In this document: piece by piece, positions 9,451 through 18,695 of the stretch
Position numbering within the stretch: position 1 is the first letter of the stretch
Layout: each line of letters starts with the position of its first letter
NCBI GenBank assembly: GCA_019118645.1
Contig: DWYN01000173.1
Span: 1-48,328, forward strand
Origin: Candidatus Blautia excrementipullorum
Lineage (GTDB): Bacteria > Bacillota > Clostridia > Lachnospirales > Lachnospiraceae
Direction of reading: 5' to 3'
DNA length: 48,328 nt
Position numbers and translations under genes: made by a program
The notes under the pieces: model-generated
Seen by the model: the letters and a program-made list of their open reading frames with translations, nothing else
Databases searched by the model: none
Told to the model about the DNA's origin: nothing

Positions 9451-10461
9451 TTAGAGCAGAAAAATATTGTGCTTCTCTGCCTCTGCCCGGATTCCATCGG
9501 GCCAGACGGAAGACTGCACCTCTCCGATGTGAGCCTTTCTCAGATAAAACATGCAGATTCTGGACTGGCCAATACCGCCTCCTACTGTGCAGGGAAGCTT
9601 GCCCTCCAAAAGTTCCTTCTGGAAAGTGAGCTCTGCCCTCTCCTCGCAGCCTGCCTTCTTTAACTGTTCTCTGAGCGTCTTCTCATCCACGCGGATTCCC
9701 ATGGAGGAGAGCTCCAGCGCGATATCAAGAACAGGATAGTACACGATAATATCACCGTTCAGCTTCCAGTCATCATAGTCCGGGGCCCGGCCGTCATGTC
9801 TCTCGCCGGAACGGAGCTTGTCACCTATCTGCTCAATAAACACTGCCTTGTGGAGCTTTGCAATCTTATATTCCCTCTCCTTGGGCGTGCAGTCCGGATA
9901 CATGTCCTCCAGCTGCTGTGTTGTAACAAATTCGATGTGATCGGGAAGATATCTTCCTATATATTCATATTCATACGCCATGTAGTCCTCTGTCACCTTG
10001 AGAGCCTTGTACACAGCCTTTACGATAAGCTCCAGGGTCTCCCTGGTGCGCTCCTCTCTGGCAATGATCTTTTCCCAGTCCCACTGATCCACATAGATCG
10101 AGTGGATATTGTCGGTGTCCTCATCGCGTCGGATCGCGCTCATATCTGTGTAGAGTCCCTCACCGACTCCAAACCCGTACTGCTTCAGCGCCATTCTCTT
10201 CCATTTGGCAAGGGAATGGACAATCTCAGCCGGTCTGTCGCTTTGTTCCTTGATTCCAAAGGAAACGGGGCGTTCCACACCATTCAGGTTGTCGTTGAGT
10301 CCCGACTCAGGCAGCACGAACAGCGGCGCAGACACGCGCGTTAAATTTAGCTGCTTCGCAAGCTCCCTCTGAAAAAAATCCTTGATAATCTTGATAGCCA
10401 CCTGTGTTTCCCGAAGGCCGATGGCAGGTTCGTAGTTCTCTGGTACTATTAAGTGCTCCAT
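9451..10461 (-). CDS. asnA: Aspartate-ammonia ligase (asparagine synthetase A)
   Basis: A 336-residue AsnA, close to the usual 330. Family signatures are present: [25 protein letters not shown] near residue 44, [47 protein letters not shown] and the C-terminal [23 protein letters not shown]. It makes asparagine from aspartate, ammonia and ATP through an aspartyl-adenylate, related to class II tRNA synthetases. The start has AAGGGG upstream. The 5' region was searched for a T-box antiterminator (GGTGG..CCGCG element) and none was seen. The gap to the aminopeptidase gene (9304-9450) shows no gene. Confidence 0.96.
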   Translation of the reverse strand: MEHLIVPENYEPAIGLRETQVAIKIIKDFFQRELAKQLNLTRVSAPLFVLPESGLNDNLNGVERPVSFGIKEQSDRPAEIVHSLAKWKRMALKQYGFGVGEGLYTDMSAIRRDEDTDNIHSIYVDQWDWEKIIAREERTRETLELIVKAVYKALKVTEDYMAYEYEYIGRYLPDHIEFVTTQQLEDMYPDCTPKEREYKIAKLHKAVFIEQIGDKLRSGERHDGRAPDYDDWKLNGDIIVYYPVLDIALELSSMGIRVDEKTLREQLKKAGCEERAELTFQKELLEGKLPCTVGGGIGQSRICMFYLRKAHIGEVQSSVWPDGIRAEAEKHNIFLL

Positions 10462-10609
10462 GCTGCATTCCCCTTATGTCTTTTATTTTCCCAGACAGCT
10501 CTGCTGTATGGGGGTCAGCGCTCCCGGTGTCCTTCATGATGCCTGCTGATTCTCTTCTGAGCCGCATCCTGACCTCCGTAAGCCGGAAATCTGACCTGTT
10601 TGACAATCA

Positions 10610-10638
10610 ATTATATCACTGGTCCTTTGTTTTGGGAA
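10610..10638 (-). promoter_or_regulatory. Candidate asnA promoter
   Basis: Minus strand: -10 TATAAT (10610-10615) and a weak -35 TTCCCA (10633-10638), spaced 17 bp. It leaves a leader of about 140 nt before asnA, in which no known riboswitch is recognised. Confidence 0.4.
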
Positions 10639-10724
10639 TACACTACTTTTCCTAATTTTCTGCTGAAATCTTTCGTCTTTTTTACATCCCTGCAGCCCGT
10701 CCTCCGGCACCTGCCATCGGCCTT

Positions 10725-11507
10725 CTATTCCTCAAAAAGGCCAAGCCTGATGCATGCATTCCAGATTCCGTCCTGCTCAATTGGATCTGTCACCAGATCC
10801 GCACACTTCTTCAGCTCCTCTATGGCATTTCCCATGGCTACCCCTGTGCCGGCCTCCTGGATTACCTCCATATCATTCATGCTGTCGCCGAAAGCCACTG
10901 TATCCCTGAGATCTGTGTCCTCTCCGAAATATTCTGCCAGGCATCTGAGTCCGTCTGCTTTGGAGTATCCCTTTTCAATCACATCTGCCCCATGCTTTCC
11001 TGCAAACAGAGGAAGCCGAAGCTGATGAAATCTGTGTTCGATCTGGGCCGCCTGCTCTTCATTTCCAACAAAGGCCAGAGTCCTCACCTTCATCTCCAGA
11101 AGCTTCCAGGGATCACAGAATCTTCTTCCCGTGATTCCCCACAGTCTTCTGTCGCTCTCCTCCACTACCTCCGGATGAATATAGTAGTCCTCGTCGCCCA
11201 CTGTCACTCCCACGGCAAATCCGCAGGCATCGCAGTAGGTGAGAAGCTCCCTCAAAAGTTCTTTGTCAAACTCATGCTCATAGAGGAGCTTTTCTCCCAC
11301 TGTCACCTTTGTGCCGTTTAAATGTACGATCGCATCCGGCTTTACTATATCCCTGAATTTTGAGCTGTAGTAATTGTCCATGTCCCTGCCTGTGGCCAGC
11401 ACTATTTTGTGTTTTTCCCTGAGCCGTCTGATCGCCTGCAGGGCGCTGGGTGTTATCTCCCCGGTCTTATGATCTAAAAGTGTCATGTCCAAATCGAAGC
11501 TAATCAT
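10725..11507 (-). CDS. Cof-type HAD superfamily phosphatase
   Basis: A 260-residue HAD hydrolase of the Cof/YidA type (cap C2). Motif I is DLDMTLLD with nucleophile Asp5 and acid/base Asp7; motif II is VLATGRD; motif III is the lysine in EKGYSKADGLRCLAEYF; motif IV is FGDSMNDMEVI. Such enzymes dephosphorylate sugar phosphates, nucleotides or flavin precursors with Mg2+; the substrate is not predictable. The start is the ATG behind AGGAGG. A TATAAT lies about 50 bp upstream, without a clear -35. Between it and tRNA-Pro (11508-11742) nothing else is seen. Confidence 0.9.
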   Translation of the reverse strand: MISFDLDMTLLDHKTGEITPSALQAIRRLREKHKIVLATGRDMDNYYSSKFRDIVKPDAIVHLNGTKVTVGEKLLYEHEFDKELLRELLTYCDACGFAVGVTVGDEDYYIHPEVVEESDRRLWGITGRRFCDPWKLLEMKVRTLAFVGNEEQAAQIEHRFHQLRLPLFAGKHGADVIEKGYSKADGLRCLAEYFGEDTDLRDTVAFGDSMNDMEVIQEAGTGVAMGNAIEELKKCADLVTDPIEQDGIWNACIRLGLFEE

Positions 11508-11742
11508 ACTGCGCCTTCCTCCTGAGGTAATTCTTATCTTTTGATACTTTCATTATAGCATAGACAGACTTTCCGGTATATTTTTATTTGCGCTGCATTT
11601 TGCCGGCTCTTTCACGGCGCCATCCCTCCTTCCTGAGGCGGAAAGGACAGGAATTGTTTAAATTTACCATGTTTTTCAAAAAAATTAAAATTAGGGCTTC
11701 CCTTTTTTTTATTTTGTGGTATAATGAATTAGGATTTCCAAT

Positions 11743-11816
11743 CGGGGTATGGCGTAGCTTGGTAGCGCGCTCGGCTGGGGGCCGAGAGGTCGCAGGTTCA
11801 AATCCTGTTGCCCCGA
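11743..11816 (+). tRNA. tRNA-Pro (GGG)
   Basis: A complete cloverleaf: 7-bp acceptor stem with one G-T pair, D arm, anticodon stem CTCGG/CCGAG with loop CTGGGGG (anticodon GGG, proline), TTCAAAT T loop and discriminator A. No CCA is encoded. A TATAAT lies at about 11720. Confidence 0.95.
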
Positions 11817-11830
11817 TTAATTATGAGGGA

Positions 11831-11870
11831 AGAGTTTCCAGCGGCTTTTGCCGCGGGAAGCTCTTTTTTT
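11831..11870 (+). terminator. Terminator after tRNA-Pro
   Basis: A long hairpin (AGAG.TTCC.GCGGC / GCCGC.GGAA.CTCT with TTTT loop) directly followed by seven Ts: a classic intrinsic terminator. Confidence 0.85.
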
Positions 11871-12028
11871 AACTGTATCCGTTGATTTCCGGCAGCGGCT
11901 GCTGTCTGGTACTGTTTTTCTGTACCTGTTCATTTTCCATACTTTCACGGTTTTAACTTTTTATAGCCAAGGCACTGTACTGTCTTATTTTAGAAATTAT
12001 TTTATCAGCGAAAAAGGAGGAACTTGTT

Positions 12029-12463
12029 ATGACTGAAAAAAGAACGGAGGAACTTGTGGAGAGGGCTGTCAGGCTCCACCGGATGGGCTATAACTGCGCC
12101 CAGTCCGTTGCCTGCGCTCTCAGCGAAGAGGTGGGAGTTGATGAAAATATCTGTTTCAGGCTGATGGAAGGCTTCGGTCTCGGCATGGGACAGATGCAGG
12201 AAACCTGCGGAGCCGTGTCAGGAGCAGTGGCTGCTCTGGGCTTTTCAAACAGCATCGGAACCCAGAGCCCTTCCACAAAGGCTTCCACCTACGGTCTTGT
12301 ACGGCAGGTGAGGGAACAGTTTCTTCAGAAGAACGGTTCTACAGTCTGCAGTGAACTCAAGGGGCTGACAGGAGGCAGCATGCTGAGAAGCTGTCCCGGC
12401 TGCATTGAAGATGCCGTAAGAATCGCCTGCAGCCTGATGAAGGATGCAGACGGCCAGCCGTAA
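12029..12463 (+). CDS. C_GCAxxG_C_C family redox protein
   Basis: A 144-residue protein with the motif that names the family: Cys in YNCAQSV (about residue 28), ETCGAVSGAVAALG near 62-75, and a C-terminal Cys pair in RSCPGCIEDAV. The spaced cysteines suggest binding of a metal or iron-sulfur/heme cofactor ('split-soret' relatives), but no function is proven. The ATG follows AGGAGG at nine bases. It stands alone between tRNA-Pro and a convergent gene. Confidence 0.85.
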   Translation: MTEKRTEELVERAVRLHRMGYNCAQSVACALSEEVGVDENICFRLMEGFGLGMGQMQETCGAVSGAVAALGFSNSIGTQSPSTKASTYGLVRQVREQFLQKNGSTVCSELKGLTGGSMLRSCPGCIEDAVRIACSLMKDADGQP

Positions 12464-12494
12464 GATTCTCTTTAAAGCAGAAGATTCTTTCTCA

Positions 12495-13424
12495 TCACAC
12501 CTTCAGAAACCGGCGAAGCACACACAAAAAGAGTCCCCAAACAGATACCTTTAAGATTATCTCTGCTTCCGGAAGCATGATGTCAAGAAAGCGCTCCGTT
12601 CCTGCAAGCAGTGCCTGTCCTTCCAGAAACAGTTCTGCCCTGGGCGCTGCCCAGGAAATGGCAGCCAGCAAAAGGAAAGCGGTGAACCCTCTTCCCAGAT
12701 CCGCGCTGACTACTTTATCTCCTGATGCAAAATGGCGTTTGGTCATAATCCAAAGTGCTGAAATGCAGGTAAAGAACAGATAGCCTCCCGACAGCGCCAG
12801 ATAGCTTGCCAGACTGACATTCCTTTCTGTGATCAGCACTCTTATGGAGCCAAGCCCCTCTCTTCCTGTCCAGAGCCCGGGGAGGGCATGGAAGGCAAGC
12901 CAGAGCATGATCAGAGCGCAAAACAGCTGCGAAGCCCTGGAACAGAACTTAGCAAGCCCTCCCGGCAGATGAAGCCTTGGAAGTGAGAGGGAGGGCAGTT
13001 TCGCCTTCTTCTTTTTCGCCTTATCAGACGCCTTTCCGGATTTTTTCAGGCTCTTATAGCTTTCACGCTTCTCCTGCGTGTCCGGTTCTTTTCTCGCCCT
13101 GCTCCTTCCTCTTTCCCGCCCGGCACTGCTCTCAGACTGCCGCTCTCTTTTCACCGAACGGCGGTATTCCCAATCCCGGCCGGAATGCCGGCTAAGCTCC
13201 CGGGCACTCTCCTCTCTCTGCTCCCTTTCCTTTTCAGTTATTTCAGCCCTCTCCTGTCTGCCGTGGAAGCTGTCATCTGCGAGGGCGCCGTCTCTCCAGC
13301 CGCTTTCTCTCTGCTTTGGTTCAGCTCTCCGGATTTCTTCTGTTCTTTCTCCTGAGACCAGGTATATTCTGCACTCGCTGCAGTAATTTCCCTTTATTTT
13401 TCTTCCGCACTTTGGACAAATCAT
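12495..13424 (-). CDS. Zinc-ribbon membrane protein of unknown function
   Basis: A 309-residue protein. The N-terminus is a zinc ribbon (CPKCGRKIKGNYCSEC), followed by about 130 residues of highly charged, Arg/Glu/Lys-rich low-complexity sequence and then about four hydrophobic segments with a short cytoplasmic end. The start is the ATG before Ile-Cys-Pro, with GGGAGA upstream; in-frame sequence to 13490 has no ribosome site. The layout (zinc ribbon, disordered linker, membrane domain) is frequent in Firmicutes envelope proteins, but I recognise no family. Confidence 0.7.
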   Translation of the reverse strand: MICPKCGRKIKGNYCSECRIYLVSGERTEEIRRAEPKQRESGWRDGALADDSFHGRQERAEITEKEREQREESARELSRHSGRDWEYRRSVKRERQSESSAGRERGRSRARKEPDTQEKRESYKSLKKSGKASDKAKKKKAKLPSLSLPRLHLPGGLAKFCSRASQLFCALIMLWLAFHALPGLWTGREGLGSIRVLITERNVSLASYLALSGGYLFFTCISALWIMTKRHFASGDKVVSADLGRGFTAFLLLAAISWAAPRAELFLEGQALLAGTERFLDIMLPEAEIILKVSVWGLFLCVLRRFLKV

Positions 13425-13594
13425 ACTCTTCTCCCGTATTTTTCTATCCTCTTCGGATTTCACTCGTCTTTTATCTGTCTGAAAATCCATTTGCCATATT
13501 TTTACAGTTTCTGCTTACAGGATTTTCAGTTATACCTTATCACAGAATTGTGAAAATTCAGAGTCCTTTCCCTTATTTTTTCCTTACAGCTCAC

Positions 13595-13822
13595 CTACCG
13601 CTCATCCTGCAGTGGACTGTTCAGAATCTCCACCAGCTCTCCCGGCGTCATGTTTCTCTCCTCCATAATTTCCACAATCTGGCGAAGCTCCTCCTCTTTT
13701 TTCTGCCTCAAAAGCTCCTTTTCCTGCTGCCTCAGCTCCCTGAGCTGCGCCTCCTGGGCAGAGATGGCCGTCCTGAGCTCTTCCAGCTTTTCTGTACATG
13801 TTTTTTTTCTTCCTCTGGGCAT
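13595..13822 (-). CDS. Small basic coiled-coil protein
   Basis: A 75-residue protein starting PRGRKKTCTEKLEELR, then an almost continuous coiled coil rich in Glu, Gln, Lys and Leu up to about residue 60 and a short polar end. The ATG has AAAAGGAG eight bases upstream; an extension to 13861 lacks a ribosome site. It resembles small coiled-coil proteins of the DUF4315 type only in general character. Function unknown. Confidence 0.6.
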   Translation of the reverse strand: MPRGRKKTCTEKLEELRTAISAQEAQLRELRQQEKELLRQKKEEELRQIVEIMEERNMTPGELVEILNSPLQDER

Positions 13823-14036
13823 GTTTCTTTCTCCTTTTCCATTACAATCTATTGACGGCAATATGCCTGTCGCCTGTCAGTCCCCTGTCCGTCTTATGCT
13901 TTTCTTTTCAGCAGTCATTTTGAACAGTGAAATGGCGGATCATGATTATGAATATAATTAATTTATATGTACAAGGAGGCTGGAATAGAACAAAGGACGG
14001 CTCTGAATACTCCCTGAAGCCTTTTTCCAGGCTCTC

Positions 14037-15014
14037 TCAGCGCAGCACCGGTGCAGCATTGTAAAAAGCCTGGTTTTTCTCTCCGCCTGTGACCAGCTCC
14101 ACGAAGCCCTTCATGGGGGCAGAAAGGTATCTTCCCCTGGGAAGCGCCAGATGGTTTTCATTTCGCAGCTCAACTCCCTCTATTTCAAAGGTGACCAGGC
14201 TGCCGTTTTTCAAAAACTCCTCCGCCATTATATCCGGAAGGAAGGTGATCCCAAGACCCGATACAGCAGCACTGATAAGCGACTGGGAATTGACGCTGAC
14301 CCAGGATGCCGGAAGCTCCAAATCCTGCTGGAGCATTGCACCGTCCAATACATCACGTATCGCGCTCCCCTTTTCCCGAAGAAGCAGGCTTTCCCCTGAC
14401 AAGGCTTTCGCGGGCAGCACCAGCTTTCCCGCCATTTCCCCCGTCTTCTCCCTGTCTCCGCCTGCCCTTTCGGCTGCAGCCGGCCTTAACCGTTCCTCCA
14501 TATATTTTCTGGAACAGAGAGGAATCACCCGGTAGGAAGAAAAGGGGATGCTTTCAAACTTCTCCTGATAGGAAGCCCCCTCAATCAGAGCCAGATCGAT
14601 TTCACTGTCCTCCAGACACCTGGCAATAGAACGGGCGCTGTCTACCGTCACCCTGACCTGAATACTCCCAAAAGCATCCGTAAACTTCCGGATCAGCCCG
14701 GGCAGCCAGAAATTGGCGATGGTTATACTGGAACCAATCCGAAGAGCCAAGCGGTGTTCCAGATCCTTCATGCTCTTTTGCAGGTCCCCATACACCTCCA
14801 GCACAGTGCAGGCCTTTTCGTAGATCAGCTCTCCTCTCCTGTTCAGTCTGATTTTTCTGCCGACACGGTCAAAAAGCGGCGTGCCGGCCTCCCCTTCCAG
14901 CTCGGCAACCGCGTGAGATACAGCCGGCTGTGTCATAAACAGCTTTCCCGCTGCCCCTGTGATGCTTTCTTCCTCACAGACGGTCTTGAATATAAAGAGA
15001 TGACGGATCGTCAT
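14037..15014 (-). CDS. LysR family transcriptional regulator
   Basis: A 325-residue LysR-type regulator. The N-terminal winged HTH is clear (FKTVCEEESITGAAGKLF, then MTQPAVSHAVAELE), followed by a linker helix and a periplasmic-binding-like effector domain from about residue 90 (RIGSSITIANFWLPGLIRKF). It lies divergent from the chromate-type transporter pair with 202 bp between, the usual layout for a LysR regulator of its neighbour. The start is the ATG behind AAGGAGG. The ligand is unknown. Confidence 0.92.
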   Translation of the reverse strand: MTIRHLFIFKTVCEEESITGAAGKLFMTQPAVSHAVAELEGEAGTPLFDRVGRKIRLNRRGELIYEKACTVLEVYGDLQKSMKDLEHRLALRIGSSITIANFWLPGLIRKFTDAFGSIQVRVTVDSARSIARCLEDSEIDLALIEGASYQEKFESIPFSSYRVIPLCSRKYMEERLRPAAAERAGGDREKTGEMAGKLVLPAKALSGESLLLREKGSAIRDVLDGAMLQQDLELPASWVSVNSQSLISAAVSGLGITFLPDIMAEEFLKNGSLVTFEIEGVELRNENHLALPRGRYLSAPMKGFVELVTGGEKNQAFYNAAPVLR

Positions 15015-15070
15015 GGAAATATCCTCCTTTTGCATTCCGGTCATATATTACTATTTAGTTATTAATATGA

Positions 15071-15088
15071 TAAAATTATATAATTTTA
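15071..15088. promoter_or_regulatory. 18-bp palindrome, candidate LysR operator
   Basis: A perfect 18-bp AT palindrome (TAAAATTATATAATTTTA) lies in the divergent region between the LysR gene and the transporter pair, 57 bp upstream of the LysR start. It has the dyad expected of a LysR binding site (T-N11-A type). Confidence 0.5.
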
Positions 15089-15216
15089 CTTATATATTTT
15101 CAAGCATTATAATAGGCAGGTCTGACAATGAGTCCCGAAACCGGACAAAAAACGGCTCCGGCAGACGGGATTTTCAATTTCTCTGAGACAGCACATGAGA
15201 TATAGGAGGTGCTTTT

Positions 15217-15807
15217 GTGGCTGACGGAAAGCTGAAGCGGCTTGCATGGCTGTTTTTCATAAACCTGTTCATCAGTTCATTTACCTTTGGCGGCGGATAT
15301 GTGGTGATTCCCATGATCCGCAAATATTTTGTCCAGAAAAAGAAATATCTCTCCGAGGAGGAGGTGATGGAGCTGGCCGCCATCTCTCAGTCCTCCCCCG
15401 GCGCGATTGCCGTAAATCTCTCCACCCTGGCCGGGTACAAGACAGCCGGAATGGCGGGAGCCGCAGTGAGCTGTATCGCCTCTGTCATTCCGGCCCTGCT
15501 CATCCTGTCTGTGATCTCCGCCTGGTATGCGGCATTTTCCCAGAATCAGCTGGTGGGGGCAGTGTTAAAGGGAATGGAAGCCGGGGTGGCCGCTCTGATT
15601 GTAGATTTGATTATCGACATGGTGCGGATGGTTATGCAGGAAAAGTCACTGCTTCTCACTGCCATGATTCCAGCTGCCTTCATCAGCAGCTTTTTTCTGA
15701 ACATCAATGTGGCCGTTATTCTGATTTTCTGCTGTGTCATCTGCATCGGAACTGTATGGCTCAAAAACCACAGAAGCAGCAGACAGGAAAGCGGCACAGG
15801 GGCTTAA
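15217..15807 (+). CDS. Chromate transporter family protein, first half-size subunit
   Basis: A 196-residue short-chain CHR protein. It has the family motif FTFGGGYVVIPMI near the N-terminus and AAISQSSPGAIAVNLSTLAGYK, with about six membrane segments. Short CHR proteins work as pairs of about 190 residues instead of one fused 400-residue transporter. The start is a GTG, seven bases behind AGGAGG. It is followed after 14 bp by its partner. The true substrate (chromate, sulfate or another anion) is uncertain. Confidence 0.88.
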   Translation: MADGKLKRLAWLFFINLFISSFTFGGGYVVIPMIRKYFVQKKKYLSEEEVMELAAISQSSPGAIAVNLSTLAGYKTAGMAGAAVSCIASVIPALLILSVISAWYAAFSQNQLVGAVLKGMEAGVAALIVDLIIDMVRMVMQEKSLLLTAMIPAAFISSFFLNINVAVILIFCCVICIGTVWLKNHRSSRQESGTGA

Positions 15808-15821
15808 TTTGGGAGGATGAA

Positions 15822-16415
15822 ATGAATACTATTTTAGAACTTCTCACAGATTTTCTTCAGATAGGACTGTTCAGCATCGGCGGAGGATACGCAGTTATCC
15901 CTCTTATCCAGGAACATGTCGTCGATCTGAGAGGGTGGCTTTCCATTCAGGAATTCACAGACATTATCACGATTTCACAGATGACGCCCGGTCCTCTGGC
16001 TGTCAATACCTCCACCTTCGTGGGACTGCAGATAGGCGGCATCCCCGGAGCCGTCGCGGCGACTCTGGGATGCGTGTTTTCCGGCTTCGTGATATCTCTT
16101 ATACTCTGCCGCGTCTTTGACCGCTATAAAAAATCAGAGTATGGGCTGAAACTGTTAAAGGGGCTGAAGGCGGCATCTGCGGGACTTATCGTCTCAGCCG
16201 CCATGACGATTATCGTTATGGCCTTTTCCTGGAGCGGTGAAAACATGGCGGGAAGCACAGACCCACTTGCTAAAATTTCAAATATGATGCAAAATCTGAA
16301 CTGGATTGCAGCCGCCATTTTTTTATCTGCTCTGATTCTTGTCAGAAAAGTGCATCTGAATCCCATACTCGTTATGGGAATCTGCGGCCTTGTGGGCGCA
16401 GCGGTTTACCGGTAG
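15822..16415 (+). CDS. Chromate transporter family protein, second half-size subunit
   Basis: A 197-residue partner of the previous gene. It shows the matching motifs GLFSIGGGYAVIPLI and TISQMTPGPLAVNTSTFVG, and about six membrane helices. The ATG follows GGGAGG. The two genes together make the equivalent of a long-chain ChrA. Control by the divergent LysR protein is inferred from layout. Confidence 0.9.
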   Translation: MNTILELLTDFLQIGLFSIGGGYAVIPLIQEHVVDLRGWLSIQEFTDIITISQMTPGPLAVNTSTFVGLQIGGIPGAVAATLGCVFSGFVISLILCRVFDRYKKSEYGLKLLKGLKAASAGLIVSAAMTIIVMAFSWSGENMAGSTDPLAKISNMMQNLNWIAAAIFLSALILVRKVHLNPILVMGICGLVGAAVYR

Positions 16416-16487
16416 GGTACTCCCCGGCACAGGCAGGATGCCGGCAGAAGCCAGGCGGCCGGTGCATTTACAGATACAGCCCGCCAT

Positions 16488-17918
16488 CTAGTCTAAAAAG
16501 GTTCCGAGAAACTCTTCCCTGACGTTTGCCGGCACCAGACTTCCACCTGTCGCCCACACGATATGAACCGCGCTCTCTCTGTTTTTTCTGTACGCCCGAA
16601 GAAAGGCCGGAAGCTCCTTCTCCTGTTTTTCTCTGCAGGCCTCCAGCATGGCATCTAAAAGCTGAGGCCCCAGAAATCCTGCACAGGCGCTGGGTTCTGC
16701 AAAAATGCCCTCCGTCCTCATAAGCGCCCTCATGTAGTGATACAGTCTAAAATCTTTGACTGTAAAAATCCCATCCAGCATTGGCTCCATCACAGTTCCC
16801 ACAAAGCCGGACGGGCGTCCCACAGCCAGCCCATCGGCGTGGGTTTTCCCCGTAAGTCCGATGTCCTGCACGCTTATTCTGCTGTGAAGTCCTGTGGCCA
16901 TGCCTGCCAGCATACAGGGTGACTGCACTGGTTCTGCAAAAAAACAGTGCACAGAATCGCCGAAAATCATTTTCAGTCCAAAGGCAATTCCCCCCGGCGC
17001 GCCGCCTACTCCGCACGGAAGATAGACAAAAAGCGGTCTCTCCCTGTCCGGCTCCACTCCCTCGTCTAAGAGCTGGCGCTTCAGCCGGACAGCCGCGGCT
17101 GCGTACCCCAGGAACAGTTTTCTGGAGTTTTCATCATCTACAAAGTAGCTGGACGGATCGAGAGCGGAAAGCCTCCTGCCCTCCCTGACAGCCCCGCTGT
17201 AGTCTGAACTGTATTCTCTTACTGTTACTCCATGTTTTCTCAAAAGCTCTTTTTTCCATTCCCTGGCATCGGATGACATATGAATTACTGTTTTATATCC
17301 CAGGGCAGCGCTCATAATCCCGATACTCAGCCCCAGATTTCCCGTTGAACCGGCCTGAACTGTGTGGCTGCCGAGAAACTCCCGGCACCTTTCTGACAGA
17401 AGTATCTCGCTGGAGTCCCCTTTTCTGAGAAGTCCTGCCTTCCCGGCAATTTCCTCCGTATGTTTCAGAATTTCATAGATGCCTCCCCGCGCTTTGACAG
17501 AACCTGCGATGGGAAGATGGCTGTCCTCCTTCAAAAAGAGCCTGCCTCCAAAGCCTCTAAAAGGCAGAGCCATCTCCTCTTTTGGCAGAAAGCAGGAAAA
17601 TCCCTCTGCATCTTTCCTGTTATCCGACTTCAGGAACTGCTCCATCCCCCGAATGGGAACAAGGGGGGACTCAATGATCCCTCCCTCCTTGGCCGTCTCC
17701 GGAAAACAGCGGGCAATCAGCGGCCCAAAATAAGACAGCCTTCTCTCTGCGTCCTCTATATCTTCATATCCCAGTATCCTTCCCTGTCCATCCTTAAATT
17801 CCCGGCACATCTCCTCTGCCGGCTTCTTTTTGGGATTTGCCCAGAAAAGTTCCCCAGCCTGTGACGCCCTGCGGATCACCGGAATTCTGAATACGGTTGT
17901 CTCAAATGCTCTGTCCAT
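16488..17918 (-). CDS. dsdA: D-serine ammonia-lyase
   Basis: A 476-residue fold-type II PLP enzyme. The PLP lysine is in AGSVKARGG (about residue 142), the substrate loop is AGSTGNLGLSIG and the phosphate-binding glycine loop is CGVGGAPGG. FAEPVQSPCMLAGMATG and GLAVGRPSGFVG are D-serine dehydratase signatures. It converts D-serine to pyruvate and ammonia, detoxifying D-serine. The start is the ATG behind AAAGGAG; in-frame codons to 18020 lack a ribosome site. It is transcribed toward the transporter pair, ending 72 bp from it. Slightly longer than the E. coli enzyme (442). Confidence 0.93.
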   Translation of the reverse strand: MDRAFETTVFRIPVIRRASQAGELFWANPKKKPAEEMCREFKDGQGRILGYEDIEDAERRLSYFGPLIARCFPETAKEGGIIESPLVPIRGMEQFLKSDNRKDAEGFSCFLPKEEMALPFRGFGGRLFLKEDSHLPIAGSVKARGGIYEILKHTEEIAGKAGLLRKGDSSEILLSERCREFLGSHTVQAGSTGNLGLSIGIMSAALGYKTVIHMSSDAREWKKELLRKHGVTVREYSSDYSGAVREGRRLSALDPSSYFVDDENSRKLFLGYAAAAVRLKRQLLDEGVEPDRERPLFVYLPCGVGGAPGGIAFGLKMIFGDSVHCFFAEPVQSPCMLAGMATGLHSRISVQDIGLTGKTHADGLAVGRPSGFVGTVMEPMLDGIFTVKDFRLYHYMRALMRTEGIFAEPSACAGFLGPQLLDAMLEACREKQEKELPAFLRAYRKNRESAVHIVWATGGSLVPANVREEFLGTFLD

Positions 17919-18020
17919 ATAGGTTCTCCTTTTTCCTTCTTTCCTGTGTATTGAATCCTTCGTTCCCTGCTGTATCTGTCCGAAGCCTCCGCTTCTTCCT
18001 GCACTCCGCCATTTTATCAT

Positions 18021-18695
18021 ACAGCCTACAGGGGTTCAACAGGAAAGACCTCTGAATACACCGGGAGGATTGGCCTTGGAGCTTTCCAGATTGTAATTCC
18101 GGAATGGGCTCGCAGCTTCTCTAATCTATTTTATCTGAGGAAAAAGGGAAAAAGACTTGAAATCTCTGCCGGAAGCGTATAAAAAACACATGAAGATCTT
18201 AAAGCGTCAGTGACAGCGCCGGCGGTAAAATGCCCTGAAATGAGGAGGAGCCGGGCAGCTATGGCCGCCCGGCTTATTATGAAAAAAATATTACTCTCTT
18301 GTCGAGATGTATCTGTTCTTTACAGTTATAGTATAGGTATCATTTATGTACCTGATTTGTAGAAAATGTAAACAAAATTTGAACGAATGGTAAGGAATCT
18401 ATGAATAACTGTGAAGTCCGCCCCTTCATTTTTGTTCCCACCCTTTTTGTAAAAATTCTGTTTTGCGGGAGAGAAAAAAGTATTTTGCCCTCCCGCCAGA
18501 AAAAAATCAGCTGGAACTGTCCGCCCCCGGATTCAGGGGGCAGGGCCGTGAGCGATGGCAGCCTCGACAGTGCAATTTTTTTGTTTCTTTGATTTCAATT
18601 ATTTCTGTATTTTTCCCCACATCTTTCTTCCGGCATTCTTTTCCTTCGTGGCTCACTCAGGATTTTCCTTCTGGAGCAGAGAAAAAACGGGTCGC
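18021..18695. other. Gene-free intergenic stretch
   Basis: 675 bp without a convincing gene: open frames here are short, lack ribosome sites and are not protein-like. It contains a 7-bp GC hairpin at 18250-18273 and a second possible hairpin (GCGGGAG..CTCCCGC) at about 18466-18496. No promoter-terminator pair that would define a small RNA was found. Confidence 0.5.

Noticed and set aside
10462-10610. T-box riboswitch before asnA
   Set aside because: The leader lacks the conserved antiterminator element and a terminator before the start.
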